From positions 763,524-827,523 of the forward strand of contig NZ_JAERPO010000002.1 in NCBI RefSeq assembly GCF_016734905.1: a DNA stretch of 64,000 nucleotides, given 5' to 3'. This stretch comes from Sphingopyxis jiangsuensis. GTDB lineage: Bacteria > Pseudomonadota > Alphaproteobacteria > Sphingomonadales > Sphingomonadaceae. Each line of letters starts with the position of its first letter. Positions within the stretch are counted from its first letter, which is position 1. Shown piece by piece: positions 23,811 to 33,129 of this stretch. The notes beneath the pieces are model-generated. The model made no database searches. It had not been told where the DNA came from and saw nothing but the letters and a program-made list of their open reading frames with translations. The position numbers were made by a program, and so were the translations under genes.

Positions 23811-26693
23811 TCAATTAGCGGGAGTCGCTGTTTCCACCTTCATTCCCAGCGCGTCAAGCTGCGGCTTGACCACCGCAGCGTCGCCCACGACGACATAGAC
23901 GAGATCGTCGGTGCTGAGCGCCTTGCGCGCCGTGGCATCGATGCCCTGTGCGGTCATCGCTTCATAGGTCGTCGGCAGCTTTTCGTAATAATCGTCAGGC
24001 CGGTCGAACTTGACGATTGAGCGAAGTCCCGCGAGCACGTCGCCCGAGGTTTCAAAGCTGCCCGGAAGCTCCCGAACGCTGCCGTTGACGGTGCGCTCCA
24101 GTTCCTCGGCCGTCACGCCCTTGTCGGCAAGAAACGCTTTGAGGTCGGCTTGCAGTTCCTTGATCGAATCGCCGGTCCGGTCGCTCTGCACCGGCGCAAT
24201 CGCCACCCAGGTCAGCCGGTCCTTGTCGGCCGAGATGCGCGAGCGCACGCCATAGGACCAGCCCTTCGTCTCGCGAAGATTGGTGTTGAAACGCGACAGG
24301 AAATTGCCGCCGAAGATGTCGTTGCCGGCGCGCAGAACCTCGAGGTCGTCGCTGCCCTTGGCGTCGAGAACCTTGCCCGCGAGGATCACCGACTGCGGCG
24401 ACTTGGGCCGGTCGACGAGCAGGATGCGCGGTTGCGGTGCCGGAACCGCTACCTCGAAATGCTTCGTCGGCTTGGGCGTAGCGGGCGCCTTCCACGCCCC
24501 GAGGGTCGCGTCGAGTTCCTTCTTCACCTCGGCAAGCGTCGTGTCGCCAACGACAAATATGCGCGCATTGTCCGGGCGGATCCACGCCGCATGGAAGGCC
24601 GCAAGCTGCTCGCGCGTCGCCGCAGTGACGGCGTCGGCATTGCCGAGCCCCGATGGCGGAATGCCATAGGGATGACCTGCGCCATAAAGCACCGGCATCA
24701 ACACGCGCGAAGCAATTGCATTGGGGTTGTTGAGTTCCGCCTTCAGCCGTGTCAGCTGCTGCGCCCGGACGCGTTCAAGCTCCTGCGCATCGAAGGCCGG
24801 GTTGCGGATATAGTCGGCAAGCAAGCCCAGCGATGCGCGCAGATTGGGCTTGAGCGCAAACAGACTGAACACCGTTTCATCGGCGTTCGCCGACCCGTCG
24901 ATCCGGGCGCCGAGCCTTTCCTTGGCTTCGGCGAAGGCGATCGAGTCGAGGGTCGTTGTCCCCTCGTCCATCAAGCTGAGCATCAGCGATTGCGTGCCCA
25001 GCGCGTCGCGTGGGTCGGCGGCATAGCCAGCGTCAAAGCTGACCGCGACATTGACGGTCGGAACAGCAGCGCGCCGAGCAAATACAAGCTCAATCCCGTT
25101 CTTGAGCTTCGCGCGCTCGATGTCGGGAAAATCCAGCGCCGTCAGCTCTGCCACGGCCGGGAACTTCGACCGGTCAGCAATCGACGCCGCGGCGCCGATC
25201 CCCGTGTCGGGACCGATATCGCCGAGCACCGAATTCCAGTACCGGTCGGGTTCCACCGCTACGACCGGTTTCTCCGCGGTAAAGGCGCCGCCACGATTTT
25301 CGCCGCCCTCGGTACGTTCACCCGGCGTATAAGTCAGCGAAAAGACCGGACGCGACATCCATTTGTTCGCAACCGCCTTCGCCTGATCGGGCGTCACCTT
25401 TGCGAGCCGTTCGAGCTCGGTTTTATAATAAGCGGGGTCATTCGAGTAGAGCGCGCCCTCGGCAAGCGTAACCGCCTTGCCGCCGAAGCCGCCTACAGAC
25501 TCCAGTCCAGATATCGTGCCGCCGAGATAGCTTGCGGCTGCGCGCTGCAATTCGTCTGAGGTCGGCCCGGTTTCCAGGAAACTCGCGATCTCCGCGTCTA
25601 GCTTCTTGCCCACGACTTCGGGATCGACGCCCGGCTTCACATCCGCTTGCACAAGCAAAATGCCTGCATCTTCAAATGGTTGTGCAAATGCCGCCACACT
25701 GACCGCAACCGGGTCCTTGCGGACCATCGCATTGTCGAGCCGCGACGACGACAGGCCGCCAAGCACAGCGGTCGCCATCTGGAGCGGTACCGCCTCGGGA
25801 TCGTTGAGCCCCGGGATTGCCCACATGCGATAGAGGCGCGTCGTCGGAACAAGGTCCTTGACCTCCTTCGCGAGCGGCGCGGGCAGCGTCGGCACCGAAA
25901 CCTCCGGCATTTTCACTGCTGGACCGCGCGGAATGTCGCCGAACCATTTGCCGACCATCGTCCTGGCCGTCGCTACGTCGATGTCGCCCGCCAGCACGAG
26001 CACAGCGTTGTTGGGACCATAATTATCGTGGAACCACGACTTCACATCGTCGAGGCTCGCCGAATTGAGGTCGGCCATCGAACCGATCGTGCTGTGGTGA
26101 TAGGGGTGTCCCTTGGGGAACAGATTTTCGAAGATTTCGTAGCGCAGCAGGCCGAACGGATTATTGTCACCCTGACGCTTTTCGTTCTGGACGACGCCGC
26201 GCTGGTTATCGAGCTTTTCCTGCGTCACCGCACCGAGCAGATGTCCCATGCGGTCGCTTTCAAGGAACAACGCAAGGTCGAGCGCGCCGGTCGGGACGGT
26301 CTCGAAATAATTGGTGCGGTCGACATTGGTCGTGCCGTTGCTGTCGGTCGCACCGACCTGTTGCAGCGGCTCGAAAAAGTCGCCGGGAGCATTTTCCGAT
26401 CCGTTGAACATCAGATGCTCGAAGAGGTGGGCAAAGCCCGTCTTGCCTGCGGGTTCGTGCTTGGAGCCGACGCGGTACCAGACCGAGACGGCGACGACGG
26501 GCGCCTTGCGATCTTCATGGACGATGACGCGCAGTCCATTATCGAGCGTGAACGCCTCGTAAGGAATATCGACCGCCTTCACGAGATCGGCGACCGGCGC
26601 GGGCGCCGCGGCCTTTTTTTGCGCCAGAACCGGCGTCGCGACGAGCGCGGTGGAAAGGGCCAATGCGGCGGCGAAACGGTTGATCCGGGTCAT
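23811..26693 (-). CDS. Exported M16 zinc peptidase, two-domain fused type
   Basis: A 960-residue pitrilysin-like protease with a signal peptide ending ATPVLAQ. The N-terminal half carries the inverse zinc motif HLFEH (residues 89-93, Glu92 catalytic) and the third ligand Glu171 in QNEKRQ. The C-terminal half is a second M16 domain without the zinc motif, so one chain forms both halves of the clamshell. It probably degrades peptides in the periplasm. The ATG at 26693 is favoured by GAGAGG 6 bp upstream; the ATG at 26699 abuts that motif. The downstream 100-residue gene may be cotranscribed. Confidence 0.94.
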   Translation of the reverse strand: MTRINRFAAALALSTALVATPVLAQKKAAAPAPVADLVKAVDIPYEAFTLDNGLRVIVHEDRKAPVVAVSVWYRVGSKHEPAGKTGFAHLFEHLMFNGSENAPGDFFEPLQQVGATDSNGTTNVDRTNYFETVPTGALDLALFLESDRMGHLLGAVTQEKLDNQRGVVQNEKRQGDNNPFGLLRYEIFENLFPKGHPYHHSTIGSMADLNSASLDDVKSWFHDNYGPNNAVLVLAGDIDVATARTMVGKWFGDIPRGPAVKMPEVSVPTLPAPLAKEVKDLVPTTRLYRMWAIPGLNDPEAVPLQMATAVLGGLSSSRLDNAMVRKDPVAVSVAAFAQPFEDAGILLVQADVKPGVDPEVVGKKLDAEIASFLETGPTSDELQRAAASYLGGTISGLESVGGFGGKAVTLAEGALYSNDPAYYKTELERLAKVTPDQAKAVANKWMSRPVFSLTYTPGERTEGGENRGGAFTAEKPVVAVEPDRYWNSVLGDIGPDTGIGAAASIADRSKFPAVAELTALDFPDIERAKLKNGIELVFARRAAVPTVNVAVSFDAGYAADPRDALGTQSLMLSLMDEGTTTLDSIAFAEAKERLGARIDGSANADETVFSLFALKPNLRASLGLLADYIRNPAFDAQELERVRAQQLTRLKAELNNPNAIASRVLMPVLYGAGHPYGIPPSGLGNADAVTAATREQLAAFHAAWIRPDNARIFVVGDTTLAEVKKELDATLGAWKAPATPKPTKHFEVAVPAPQPRILLVDRPKSPQSVILAGKVLDAKGSDDLEVLRAGNDIFGGNFLSRFNTNLRETKGWSYGVRSRISADKDRLTWVAIAPVQSDRTGDSIKELQADLKAFLADKGVTAEELERTVNGSVRELPGSFETSGDVLAGLRSIVKFDRPDDYYEKLPTTYEAMTAQGIDATARKALSTDDLVYVVVGDAAVVKPQLDALGMKVETATPAN

Positions 26694-26789
26694 GAACATC
26701 CTCTCGGTGCTGAACTGCGCGTGCGAACACGGGCAGGACCGGTGCCGAACGGCACTGTATCACCGGTTTAGGACAGTGGCGCGCGGCTT

Positions 26790-28946
26790 TCAAGGCCGAT
26801 AGAAACGCGCTCCCGACGCCTTGAGCGCTGCGGGATCGAACAGCACCGGCTTGAGCTTGTGCTGCACGAACAGCGGCGCCTGATCATTATAATGCGGACT
26901 GTCGGGGCGCGTCGTCGCGGCGCCGAATGGCTGGATCGATTCCGAACGCACCGAACCGTCCTTGCTCCACGTAATGAACATGATGAAGCTGTCGCCGTGG
27001 CGCACTTTCAACCGTCCGTCGGGCTCGACGTCCCACAAGGTCGAAGCGCGCACGGTATCGTTGCCACCGTCGAGCGGCAGGTCGACACGGTTCGCTCCCT
27101 CGCCGTGCCGGAGGCGCAGCACCGTGCCGAGCTTGGGATCGAGACCCGAAAAATGCTCCTGCAGATGCGCGACCGTGTCGCGGAGGACGGTCAGCGCATC
27201 AGGCGCGGCGCGGCGCTGATAGTGGCGGCCGTTCGCTGGACGAAGCAGCATCAGCGCCAGCGCATCGCCGCGCCCCTTGCCGTCGAGCGTCCAGTCCCAT
27301 TGCCGCAGTAAGTCCTGCGCCTGCACGAGCGCCGGGTCGCGCTTGATGTCGAGCGCAAGAATGCGGTCGATCCATGCCTTGGCATAGCCGTTCTTCGCAT
27401 AGGCGGTGTCATATTTGATGGCTTTCAGCCGCGCTTCGTCGATCTGGCCAGATTCTTCGAACAATTCGATCAGCCGCGCGGCGCGGTTGGTCATATCGTC
27501 CTCGACGCCGAGCAGCGGCGAAAAGGCGGCGGCGTCGAGTTCGTCGCCCGGCCCCGCTGCGACCCACGGCGTGTTGTTGGCATTGATGACATAGCCCGAC
27601 CGCGGATTGACGAGCGCGGGCACCCGGTCGAACGGCAAGGTCGCTTGCCACAGCGCCTTCGACGTATCGCCAGGAAGCGTCCCGCGCCAATCGAAGCCAG
27701 CTGGACGGTCGGGAAACATCGCATTATAGAAAAGGCCGATATTGCCTGCGGCGTCGGCATAGATGAAATTGGTCGCGGGCACGCCCTGCATCGCCATCGC
27801 CGCGCGCCATTCGGCAAAGTTCCTCGCCTTGTTGAGCCGGTAATACTGGGTGACCATTTGCGACTGGTCGATCCCGGCATAGCGGACGGCAAAGGCGCCA
27901 TTGTCGTTCTTGACCACCGGTCCGTGCACCGAACGATAGACGGTGCGCGGCACCGGAATCGTCAGCGGCCCATATTTGACGCGCAGCCAGATGCGTTCCT
28001 GTTCCAGATCGCGCCACGCCCCGTCGAAGCGGTATTTCGTCCCGCTTTCGTCGAGCACCAGCTTATAGACGTCGATCAGGTCGGGCCGGTTCACCGTATT
28101 GGTCCAGCCCAGATATTTATTGTGGCCAAGGAAGGGAAAGGGCGAGCCCGGAAAATTGGCGCCCGCAAAATCCCAGCCCTCTTCCGAATGAACGACAAGC
28201 TCGTACCAGGCGACGCCGCCCGTCCACGGCTGGTGCGAATTGGACACGAGCCGCGTCGCGCCATCGGTCGAGCGCGCGGGCGCGACGGCCATCGCGTTCG
28301 AACCATTTTCCGATGGGTCGCGGCCGACGGGGGTCAGCGGGCGGGTTTCGGGCGCGCCCGACGCGTCGAGCACGGGGCCGCCTTCGCGTCCCACCGGCCG
28401 CCCCTCGGTCAGCGCACCAAGCACCGAATCGAGTCCGAAGAAAAAGGGCGAACGCAGCACAAAACCAGCGACGACATCCTCTCCGGTGACGGGGAACAGC
28501 CCCGACAGCCGCACCTCGTCCGGATGCTTTTCGGCGTAATGGTTGAGCCCTGCGGCGTAGGCGGTGAAAAGCTTGCGCACATCGTCGGGCAGCTTCGGCC
28601 AGTCGCGCGCCGTGGTTGCGCGCACGCCGAGCAGCGCCCCGACATAGTCGATTCGCGCGCCATCTTCGCCGAGCATCGCGCCCGCGCGGCCGCGCGTCAT
28701 GGCGAGCACTTCCTGCAGAGTCGAAAAATCATCCTCGGCATGGGCGTAGGCGACGCCGTAAGCGACATCGGCATCGGTCTTGCCAAAGATATGCGGCACG
28801 CCGAACTTGTCGCGCGCGATCCGGACTTCGGACGGCTTGAACGCGGGCGCCTGCGGCGGCGCGGCGGTCAGCGGCTCCCACAATGCAAGCGATGCGGCAC
28901 CGAGCACCAGAAGCAGGATCAAACCCAGAAACGCGCGTCGCACCAT
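26790..28946 (-). CDS. Penicillin-acylase family hydrolase (S45, Ntn)
   Basis: A 718-residue S45 precursor. A single N-terminal hydrophobic segment (FLGLILLLVLGAASLAL) exports or anchors it. The alpha chain has FGVPHIFGKTDADVAYGVAYAHAEDD. The beta chain would begin at the nucleophile Ser216 in ENGSNAMAVAP after autocleavage, followed by SNSHQPWTGGVAWYELV. Family members cleave beta-lactams, N-acyl-homoserine lactones or other acyl amides; which applies here cannot be told. It lies 96 bp upstream of the M16 peptidase on the same strand and is divergent from the M17 aminopeptidase. Confidence 0.93.
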   Translation of the reverse strand: MVRRAFLGLILLLVLGAASLALWEPLTAAPPQAPAFKPSEVRIARDKFGVPHIFGKTDADVAYGVAYAHAEDDFSTLQEVLAMTRGRAGAMLGEDGARIDYVGALLGVRATTARDWPKLPDDVRKLFTAYAAGLNHYAEKHPDEVRLSGLFPVTGEDVVAGFVLRSPFFFGLDSVLGALTEGRPVGREGGPVLDASGAPETRPLTPVGRDPSENGSNAMAVAPARSTDGATRLVSNSHQPWTGGVAWYELVVHSEEGWDFAGANFPGSPFPFLGHNKYLGWTNTVNRPDLIDVYKLVLDESGTKYRFDGAWRDLEQERIWLRVKYGPLTIPVPRTVYRSVHGPVVKNDNGAFAVRYAGIDQSQMVTQYYRLNKARNFAEWRAAMAMQGVPATNFIYADAAGNIGLFYNAMFPDRPAGFDWRGTLPGDTSKALWQATLPFDRVPALVNPRSGYVINANNTPWVAAGPGDELDAAAFSPLLGVEDDMTNRAARLIELFEESGQIDEARLKAIKYDTAYAKNGYAKAWIDRILALDIKRDPALVQAQDLLRQWDWTLDGKGRGDALALMLLRPANGRHYQRRAAPDALTVLRDTVAHLQEHFSGLDPKLGTVLRLRHGEGANRVDLPLDGGNDTVRASTLWDVEPDGRLKVRHGDSFIMFITWSKDGSVRSESIQPFGAATTRPDSPHYNDQAPLFVQHKLKPVLFDPAALKASGARFYRP

Positions 28947-29104
28947 GGCCGGACATTCTCCTTCGGCTTCGCTTGGAGCCGCGCCGCTTGTCTGGCGATC
29001 ATGTCATCCGAAGGCAAGTGTCGACCGTTCGTCGACAGCTATTTGCCCTCCGCGGTAACGTCGTTATCGAGCGCCGACATTTTATTGTTCAGGGGAAATC
29101 CGCC

Positions 29105-30676
29105 ATGCGTACCAAAAGCCTGCTCCTTGCCGCCTGCTTCAGCTTCGCGTTCGCGCCCGCGACCGTCGCCCAGACCGTCGCCGGGTCGGGGATCGCGCCC
29201 GCGACGGCATCGAACAGCGCCGAGCGCGCGATCGGCTTTGCGGCAAACGCGCCCGAAGGTGCCGCGCTCGCCATCCTGACAGCGGACTCTTCCCTGCCGG
29301 CACAGGCGAACGCGCTGCTGGATGCTTCGGGGCGCGAAGCGGTCGCCGCAGCCGTTAAAGCCGCCGGGTTCGACGGTAGTGCCGGAACGACGCTGTCGCT
29401 CCGCGGCATCGGAACGCGCCCGCGCATCCTGCTCGTCGGCACGGGCGCCTCGCCGACAGTCAACGCCCTCGCCGAAGCGGGCGGCAAGGTGGCACAGGAG
29501 ATGAAGAGCGAGGCTCACCCCATCGCCATCGTCGGCAGCTTCGACGGCGCACAGGCGGCCGACGTCGGCTTTGGCTTTGCAATCGGCCAGTATCGCTTCG
29601 ACCGCTACAAGACCGTCGGCCACAAAACCCCCGCGACCGGCGCAGTCACGCTTGTCAGCGCCGACCCCGCTGCAGCGCAGGCCGCGTTCGACGGACGCAG
29701 CAAGCCGCTCGCCGACGGCGTCCGTCTGTCACGCGACCTCGCCAACGAACCAGCCAACGTCATCTATCCCGACAGCTTTGTCGCGCGCGTGCGCGAAGCC
29801 TTTGCTGGCGTTCCGGGTGTCAGCATCGAGGTGCTCGACGAAGCCGCGATGCGCAAGCTCGGCATGGGCAATATCGTCGGCGTCGGCCAGGGAAGCCCGC
29901 GCGGGTCGCGGATGATGCTGGTGCGCTATCGCGGCGCCGGCGCGCCCGCGGCGCCGCTGGCGTTCGTGGGCAAAGGCATAACGTTTGATTCGGGCGGCAT
30001 TTCGATCAAGCCCGGAGCGAACATGGAAAATATGAAGGGTGATATGTCGGGCGCCGCCTCGGTGATGGGCGCCGCACTCTCGCTCGCCAAGTCGCGCGCG
30101 CCGGTTCATATCGTCGCAGTCGCCGCGCTCGCCGAAAATATGCCCGATGGCAATTCGCAGCGTCCGGGGGATGTCGTGCGGTCGATGTCGGGCAAAACGG
30201 TCGAAATGATCAACACCGATGCCGAAGGCCGTCTCGTCCTCGCCGATGCCAATGAATATGTCGCGAAAGCCTATGCCCCGCGCGCGATCGTCAACATTGC
30301 GACGCTGACGGGATCAATCGTCGGCGCGCTTTCGGATCAATATGCCGGGCTGTTTTCGCGCGACGATGCGCTCGCAGACCGCGTGATCGCCGCCGGAAAG
30401 ACAAGCGGCGAGGAAGTTTGGCGGATGCCGCTTCACAAAAACTATGCCGAGCGGATGAAGTCCGACATCGCCGACATCCGGAACAGCAGCGGAGACGGCC
30501 CCGGCGCAAGCCTCGGCGCGCATTTCGTCGGCTTTTTCGTCGACGAGTCGATGCCGTGGGCGCATCTCGACATCGCCGGCATGAACCGCAGCAGCAAAAG
30601 CACGCCGCTCGTCCCCAAGGGAATGACCGGCTTCGGCGTCCGCCTGCTCGACGAGCTCGCGCGCAGCGGCGAATAG
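29105..30676 (+). CDS. Leucyl aminopeptidase (M17), exported
   Basis: A 523-residue M17 aminopeptidase with a signal peptide (LLLAACFSFAFAPATVAQ). The catalytic C-terminal domain has Lys290 in VGKGITFDSGG, the metal-binding Asp of that motif, and the family signature NTDAEGRL (370-377) with catalytic Arg376. It removes N-terminal residues from peptides. The signal peptide makes it a periplasmic version, unlike cytoplasmic PepA. AGGGG lies upstream of ATG 29105. Together with the S45 acylase and M16 peptidase across the divergent gap it forms an exported hydrolase neighbourhood. Confidence 0.94.
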   Translation: MRTKSLLLAACFSFAFAPATVAQTVAGSGIAPATASNSAERAIGFAANAPEGAALAILTADSSLPAQANALLDASGREAVAAAVKAAGFDGSAGTTLSLRGIGTRPRILLVGTGASPTVNALAEAGGKVAQEMKSEAHPIAIVGSFDGAQAADVGFGFAIGQYRFDRYKTVGHKTPATGAVTLVSADPAAAQAAFDGRSKPLADGVRLSRDLANEPANVIYPDSFVARVREAFAGVPGVSIEVLDEAAMRKLGMGNIVGVGQGSPRGSRMMLVRYRGAGAPAAPLAFVGKGITFDSGGISIKPGANMENMKGDMSGAASVMGAALSLAKSRAPVHIVAVAALAENMPDGNSQRPGDVVRSMSGKTVEMINTDAEGRLVLADANEYVAKAYAPRAIVNIATLTGSIVGALSDQYAGLFSRDDALADRVIAAGKTSGEEVWRMPLHKNYAERMKSDIADIRNSSGDGPGASLGAHFVGFFVDESMPWAHLDIAGMNRSSKSTPLVPKGMTGFGVRLLDELARSGE

Positions 30677-30686
30677 GACGCTTCGC

Positions 30687-30732
30687 GATACGGAGGCGGG
30701 GCCATGTCGCCCGCCTCCGTATCACCCGTTTT
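30687..30732 (+). terminator. Intrinsic terminator after the M17 aminopeptidase
   Basis: Perfect 14-bp arms GATACGGAGGCGGG (30687-30700) and CCCGCCTCCGTATC (30710-30723) with a 9-nt loop are followed by ACCCGTTTTG, 11 bp after the aminopeptidase stop. Confidence 0.85.
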
Positions 30733-30922
30733 GCAGAACGTCCGACAATCGATGCAGCGCGTGCCAGTCCTGGTCGTTGCGGTAGCACGCACCTGTGCGG
30801 CTGCTAGAACGAGCAGTAAAGCGCAAATATGCGCCGTTGAAACACAAGGGCGCGCTTGCTAGCCGGATTATCCCGCGATGCGTGGCGTCCGGAGCCGCGC
30901 GTGGAGCATAGGATAATCGGCC

Positions 30923-31852
30923 GTGGACTTGCTCAGCGACATTCTCGATACACTGGCGCTGCGGGGCCAGTTTTACTTCCGCACCTGCTTCAACAGTCCC
31001 TGGTCGATTGCAGTCCCCGAATATCCGGATGCGATCCGCTTTCACTATGCCGTCCAGGGCGAATGCTTTGTGCGGGCCGGCGATGGCGCTGCGCTCCATT
31101 TGCGGCAGGGCGACCTGATGCTCGTCCCTGCGGGCGCCGCGCATATCATTTCGGACACACCCGACCGCAAACCCGCCGCGCTCGAAAATGTCATGCAGGA
31201 CACGGGTTATGACGGCGGCGGCGTCTTCATCGTCGGCGAGGGGTGCGAGGACAAGGCGACACAATTGATGTGCGGGCATTTCAGCTTTGCCGAGGGCGGA
31301 AACCATCCGCTCCTGCGCTATTTGCCGCCCATCCTGCATCTGTCGGCACGCATGCGCACGAACGCCTTCTGGCTCGACGAGGCGCTCCGGCTGATGGCGC
31401 GCCAGATGGCGGCCGATACGCCCGGAACCGATGCCGTCATCCGGCGCATGTCCGAAATCATCTTCATCGAAACGGTGCGCTGCTGCGCGCAGCAGTCGGC
31501 CGAGTTGGCGCGGCTGATGGACGCGCTTACCGATCCCAAGATCGCGCGGGCCATCCTCGCTATGCACCGCGACGCCGCGTCGCCATGGACGGTCGAACGG
31601 CTGGCAAGCCAGGCGGCGATGTCGCGCAGCCGCTTTGCCGAGCGCTTTCAGGAACTCGTCGGCACGGGACCCTTAACCTATCTTGCCGAATGGCGGTTGC
31701 AGATGGCGCGGTCGCTGCTGCGCGACCAGCGCATCTCCGTTCAGGAGGTCGCTGGGCGAATCGGATATCAGTCTCCGGCCGCCTTCACGCGCGCGTTCAA
31801 CAATATGTTCGGCGAATCCCCGACGCGTTTTCGTGATCGGATCGCCGCGTAA
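30923..31852 (+). CDS. AraC-family regulator with N-terminal cupin
   Basis: A 309-residue regulator. Residues about 1-190 form a cupin-like sensor (FHYAVQGECFVRAG, LRQGDLMLVPAGAAHII) of the type found in AraC proteins linked to aldehyde or oxidative stress genes. Residues about 205-300 hold two helix-turn-helix motifs, with WTVERLASQAAMSRSRFAERF and ISVQEVAGRIGYQSPAAFTRAF. The start is a GTG at 30923 with AGGATAA upstream. The following AhpD-like, YHS and MAPEG genes on the same strand are the likely targets. Confidence 0.92.
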   Translation: MDLLSDILDTLALRGQFYFRTCFNSPWSIAVPEYPDAIRFHYAVQGECFVRAGDGAALHLRQGDLMLVPAGAAHIISDTPDRKPAALENVMQDTGYDGGGVFIVGEGCEDKATQLMCGHFSFAEGGNHPLLRYLPPILHLSARMRTNAFWLDEALRLMARQMAADTPGTDAVIRRMSEIIFIETVRCCAQQSAELARLMDALTDPKIARAILAMHRDAASPWTVERLASQAAMSRSRFAERFQELVGTGPLTYLAEWRLQMARSLLRDQRISVQEVAGRIGYQSPAAFTRAFNNMFGESPTRFRDRIAA

Positions 31853-31969
31853 TTTGCAGATCGTCCTATGATCTTTCCATTATATCCCGATTAATCGCGC
31901 GTATATTGCTCTATCGTCCTGCCTGACCCAAGTCTCCGGCGTCCAGAACGCAAATCAAAGGAGACTTTC

Positions 31970-32524
31970 ATGCAACGGATACCCGCCGTACCGCTCGACA
32001 CGAGCAACGCCGACGCGGCCGCGCTGTTCGCGGCGATCAAAGGACAACTCGGCAGCGTCCCCAATATTTTCCGCACGATGGCACAGTCGCCCGCGACGCT
32101 CGAAGCCTATCTCGGCTTTGGCGCCGCGCTCGGCAAAGGCCGCCTCTCGGCCGCAGACCGCGAACTCGTTGCGCTCGCTGCGGCAGGCGCCAACAGCTGC
32201 GACTATTGCGCCTCCGCCCACAGCGCGCTCGGCAAGATGGCTGGCCTCGACGAAAGCGACATTGGCGAAGCGCTGGCCGGCACTCTGAGCGACGGTCGCG
32301 GCGGCGCACTCGTCGCCTTCACACGCCAGGTCGTCGCTCAGCGCGGCCGCATCGATGCGGAGGCTATCGCCGACATCCGCGCCGCAGGCTTTGACGATGG
32401 CGCGATCGTCGAAATCCTCGGTTCGATCGTCGCAAATATTTTCACCAACTATTTCAATCATATCGCGGAAACCGAAATCGATTTCCCGGTGGTGACGACC
32501 GACAGCCTCGCCGCCGTCGCCTGA
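31970..32524 (+). CDS. Carboxymuconolactone decarboxylase-like (AhpD fold) protein
   Basis: A 184-residue AhpD-fold protein. The peroxidase-type motif is intact: Glu65, then NSCDYCASAH with Cys77, Cys80 and His84 in E-X11-C-X2-C-X3-H spacing. The disulfide pair suggests peroxide or organic hydroperoxide reduction, or a thiol-coupled function. AAGGAGAC precedes the ATG at good spacing. It is the first gene of a three-gene set with YHS and MAPEG proteins, and the AraC gene upstream is its probable activator. The 117 bp before it are notably AT-rich for this chromosome. Confidence 0.92.
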   Translation: MQRIPAVPLDTSNADAAALFAAIKGQLGSVPNIFRTMAQSPATLEAYLGFGAALGKGRLSAADRELVALAAAGANSCDYCASAHSALGKMAGLDESDIGEALAGTLSDGRGGALVAFTRQVVAQRGRIDAEAIADIRAAGFDDGAIVEILGSIVANIFTNYFNHIAETEIDFPVVTTDSLAAVA

Positions 32525-32551
32525 TCCCCCTCCATTCGAAAGGATTATGAC

Positions 32552-33034
32552 ATGACCAAAACCATCCTCGCGGCGCTGATCGCCGCACAGGCGCTCGTCG
32601 CTGCCTCGCCCGCGCTCGCGGTCGAAGAAAATAACGTCTCGAACGGCCTCACCGCTGCGGGCGCGCCGCTTGGCCTCCACGGCGTCGATCCCGTTGCCTT
32701 CGTGACGCTCGGCAACCGCATCGAAGGAAGCGCAAAATTCACGGCGGTCCACGACAATGTCGCCTATTATTTCGCGTCGCAGGAAAATCTCGATGCGTTC
32801 AAGGCGGCACCGGGGCGCTTCACACCGCAGAACGGCGGCTATTGCACCTTTGGCGTGTCGGTCGGCAAGAAATTCGACGGCGATCCCAAATATGCCGCAG
32901 TCCAGAACGGCAAGCTCTACGTCTTTCTGAACGAGGATATTCTGAAGGCCTTTCAGAAGGACCCGGCAGGCACGATCGCCAAGGCCGACGCCAATTGGAA
33001 ACGCATTCGCAGCACCGCCGCGGCCGATCTCTGA
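32552..33034 (+). CDS. Exported YHS-domain protein
   Basis: A 160-residue protein with a signal peptide (cleaved about ASPALA) and a YHS domain: LHGVDPVAFVTLGNRIEGSA, then NVAYYFASQENLDAFKAAP and GGYCTFGVSVG with one Cys. YHS domains are often metal-associated, but exported single-domain forms are poorly characterised. It lies 27 bp after the AhpD-like gene, clearly in the same operon. Co-occurrence with an AhpD fold and MAPEG suggests an extracytoplasmic redox or detoxification role, which is inference. Confidence 0.88.
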   Translation: MTKTILAALIAAQALVAASPALAVEENNVSNGLTAAGAPLGLHGVDPVAFVTLGNRIEGSAKFTAVHDNVAYYFASQENLDAFKAAPGRFTPQNGGYCTFGVSVGKKFDGDPKYAAVQNGKLYVFLNEDILKAFQKDPAGTIAKADANWKRIRSTAAADL

Positions 33035-33045
33035 CGCCGCGTCGA

Positions 33046-33098
33046 GCCGGCGGCGGCGGTATCTCTCTGTCCCTCTGCGCATTGCCGCCGCCGCCGGC
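33046..33098 (+). other. Perfect 14-bp intra-operon hairpin
   Basis: Arms GCCGGCGGCGGCGG (33046-33059) and CCGCCGCCGCCGGC (33085-33098) enclose a 25-nt loop in the 95-bp gap between the YHS and MAPEG genes. No T-run follows, so it is more likely an mRNA stability or partial-attenuation structure than a true terminator. Confidence 0.65.
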
Positions 33099-33129
33099 CT
33101 TCGACTTCGACAAGTAAAAGGATCAAGCC

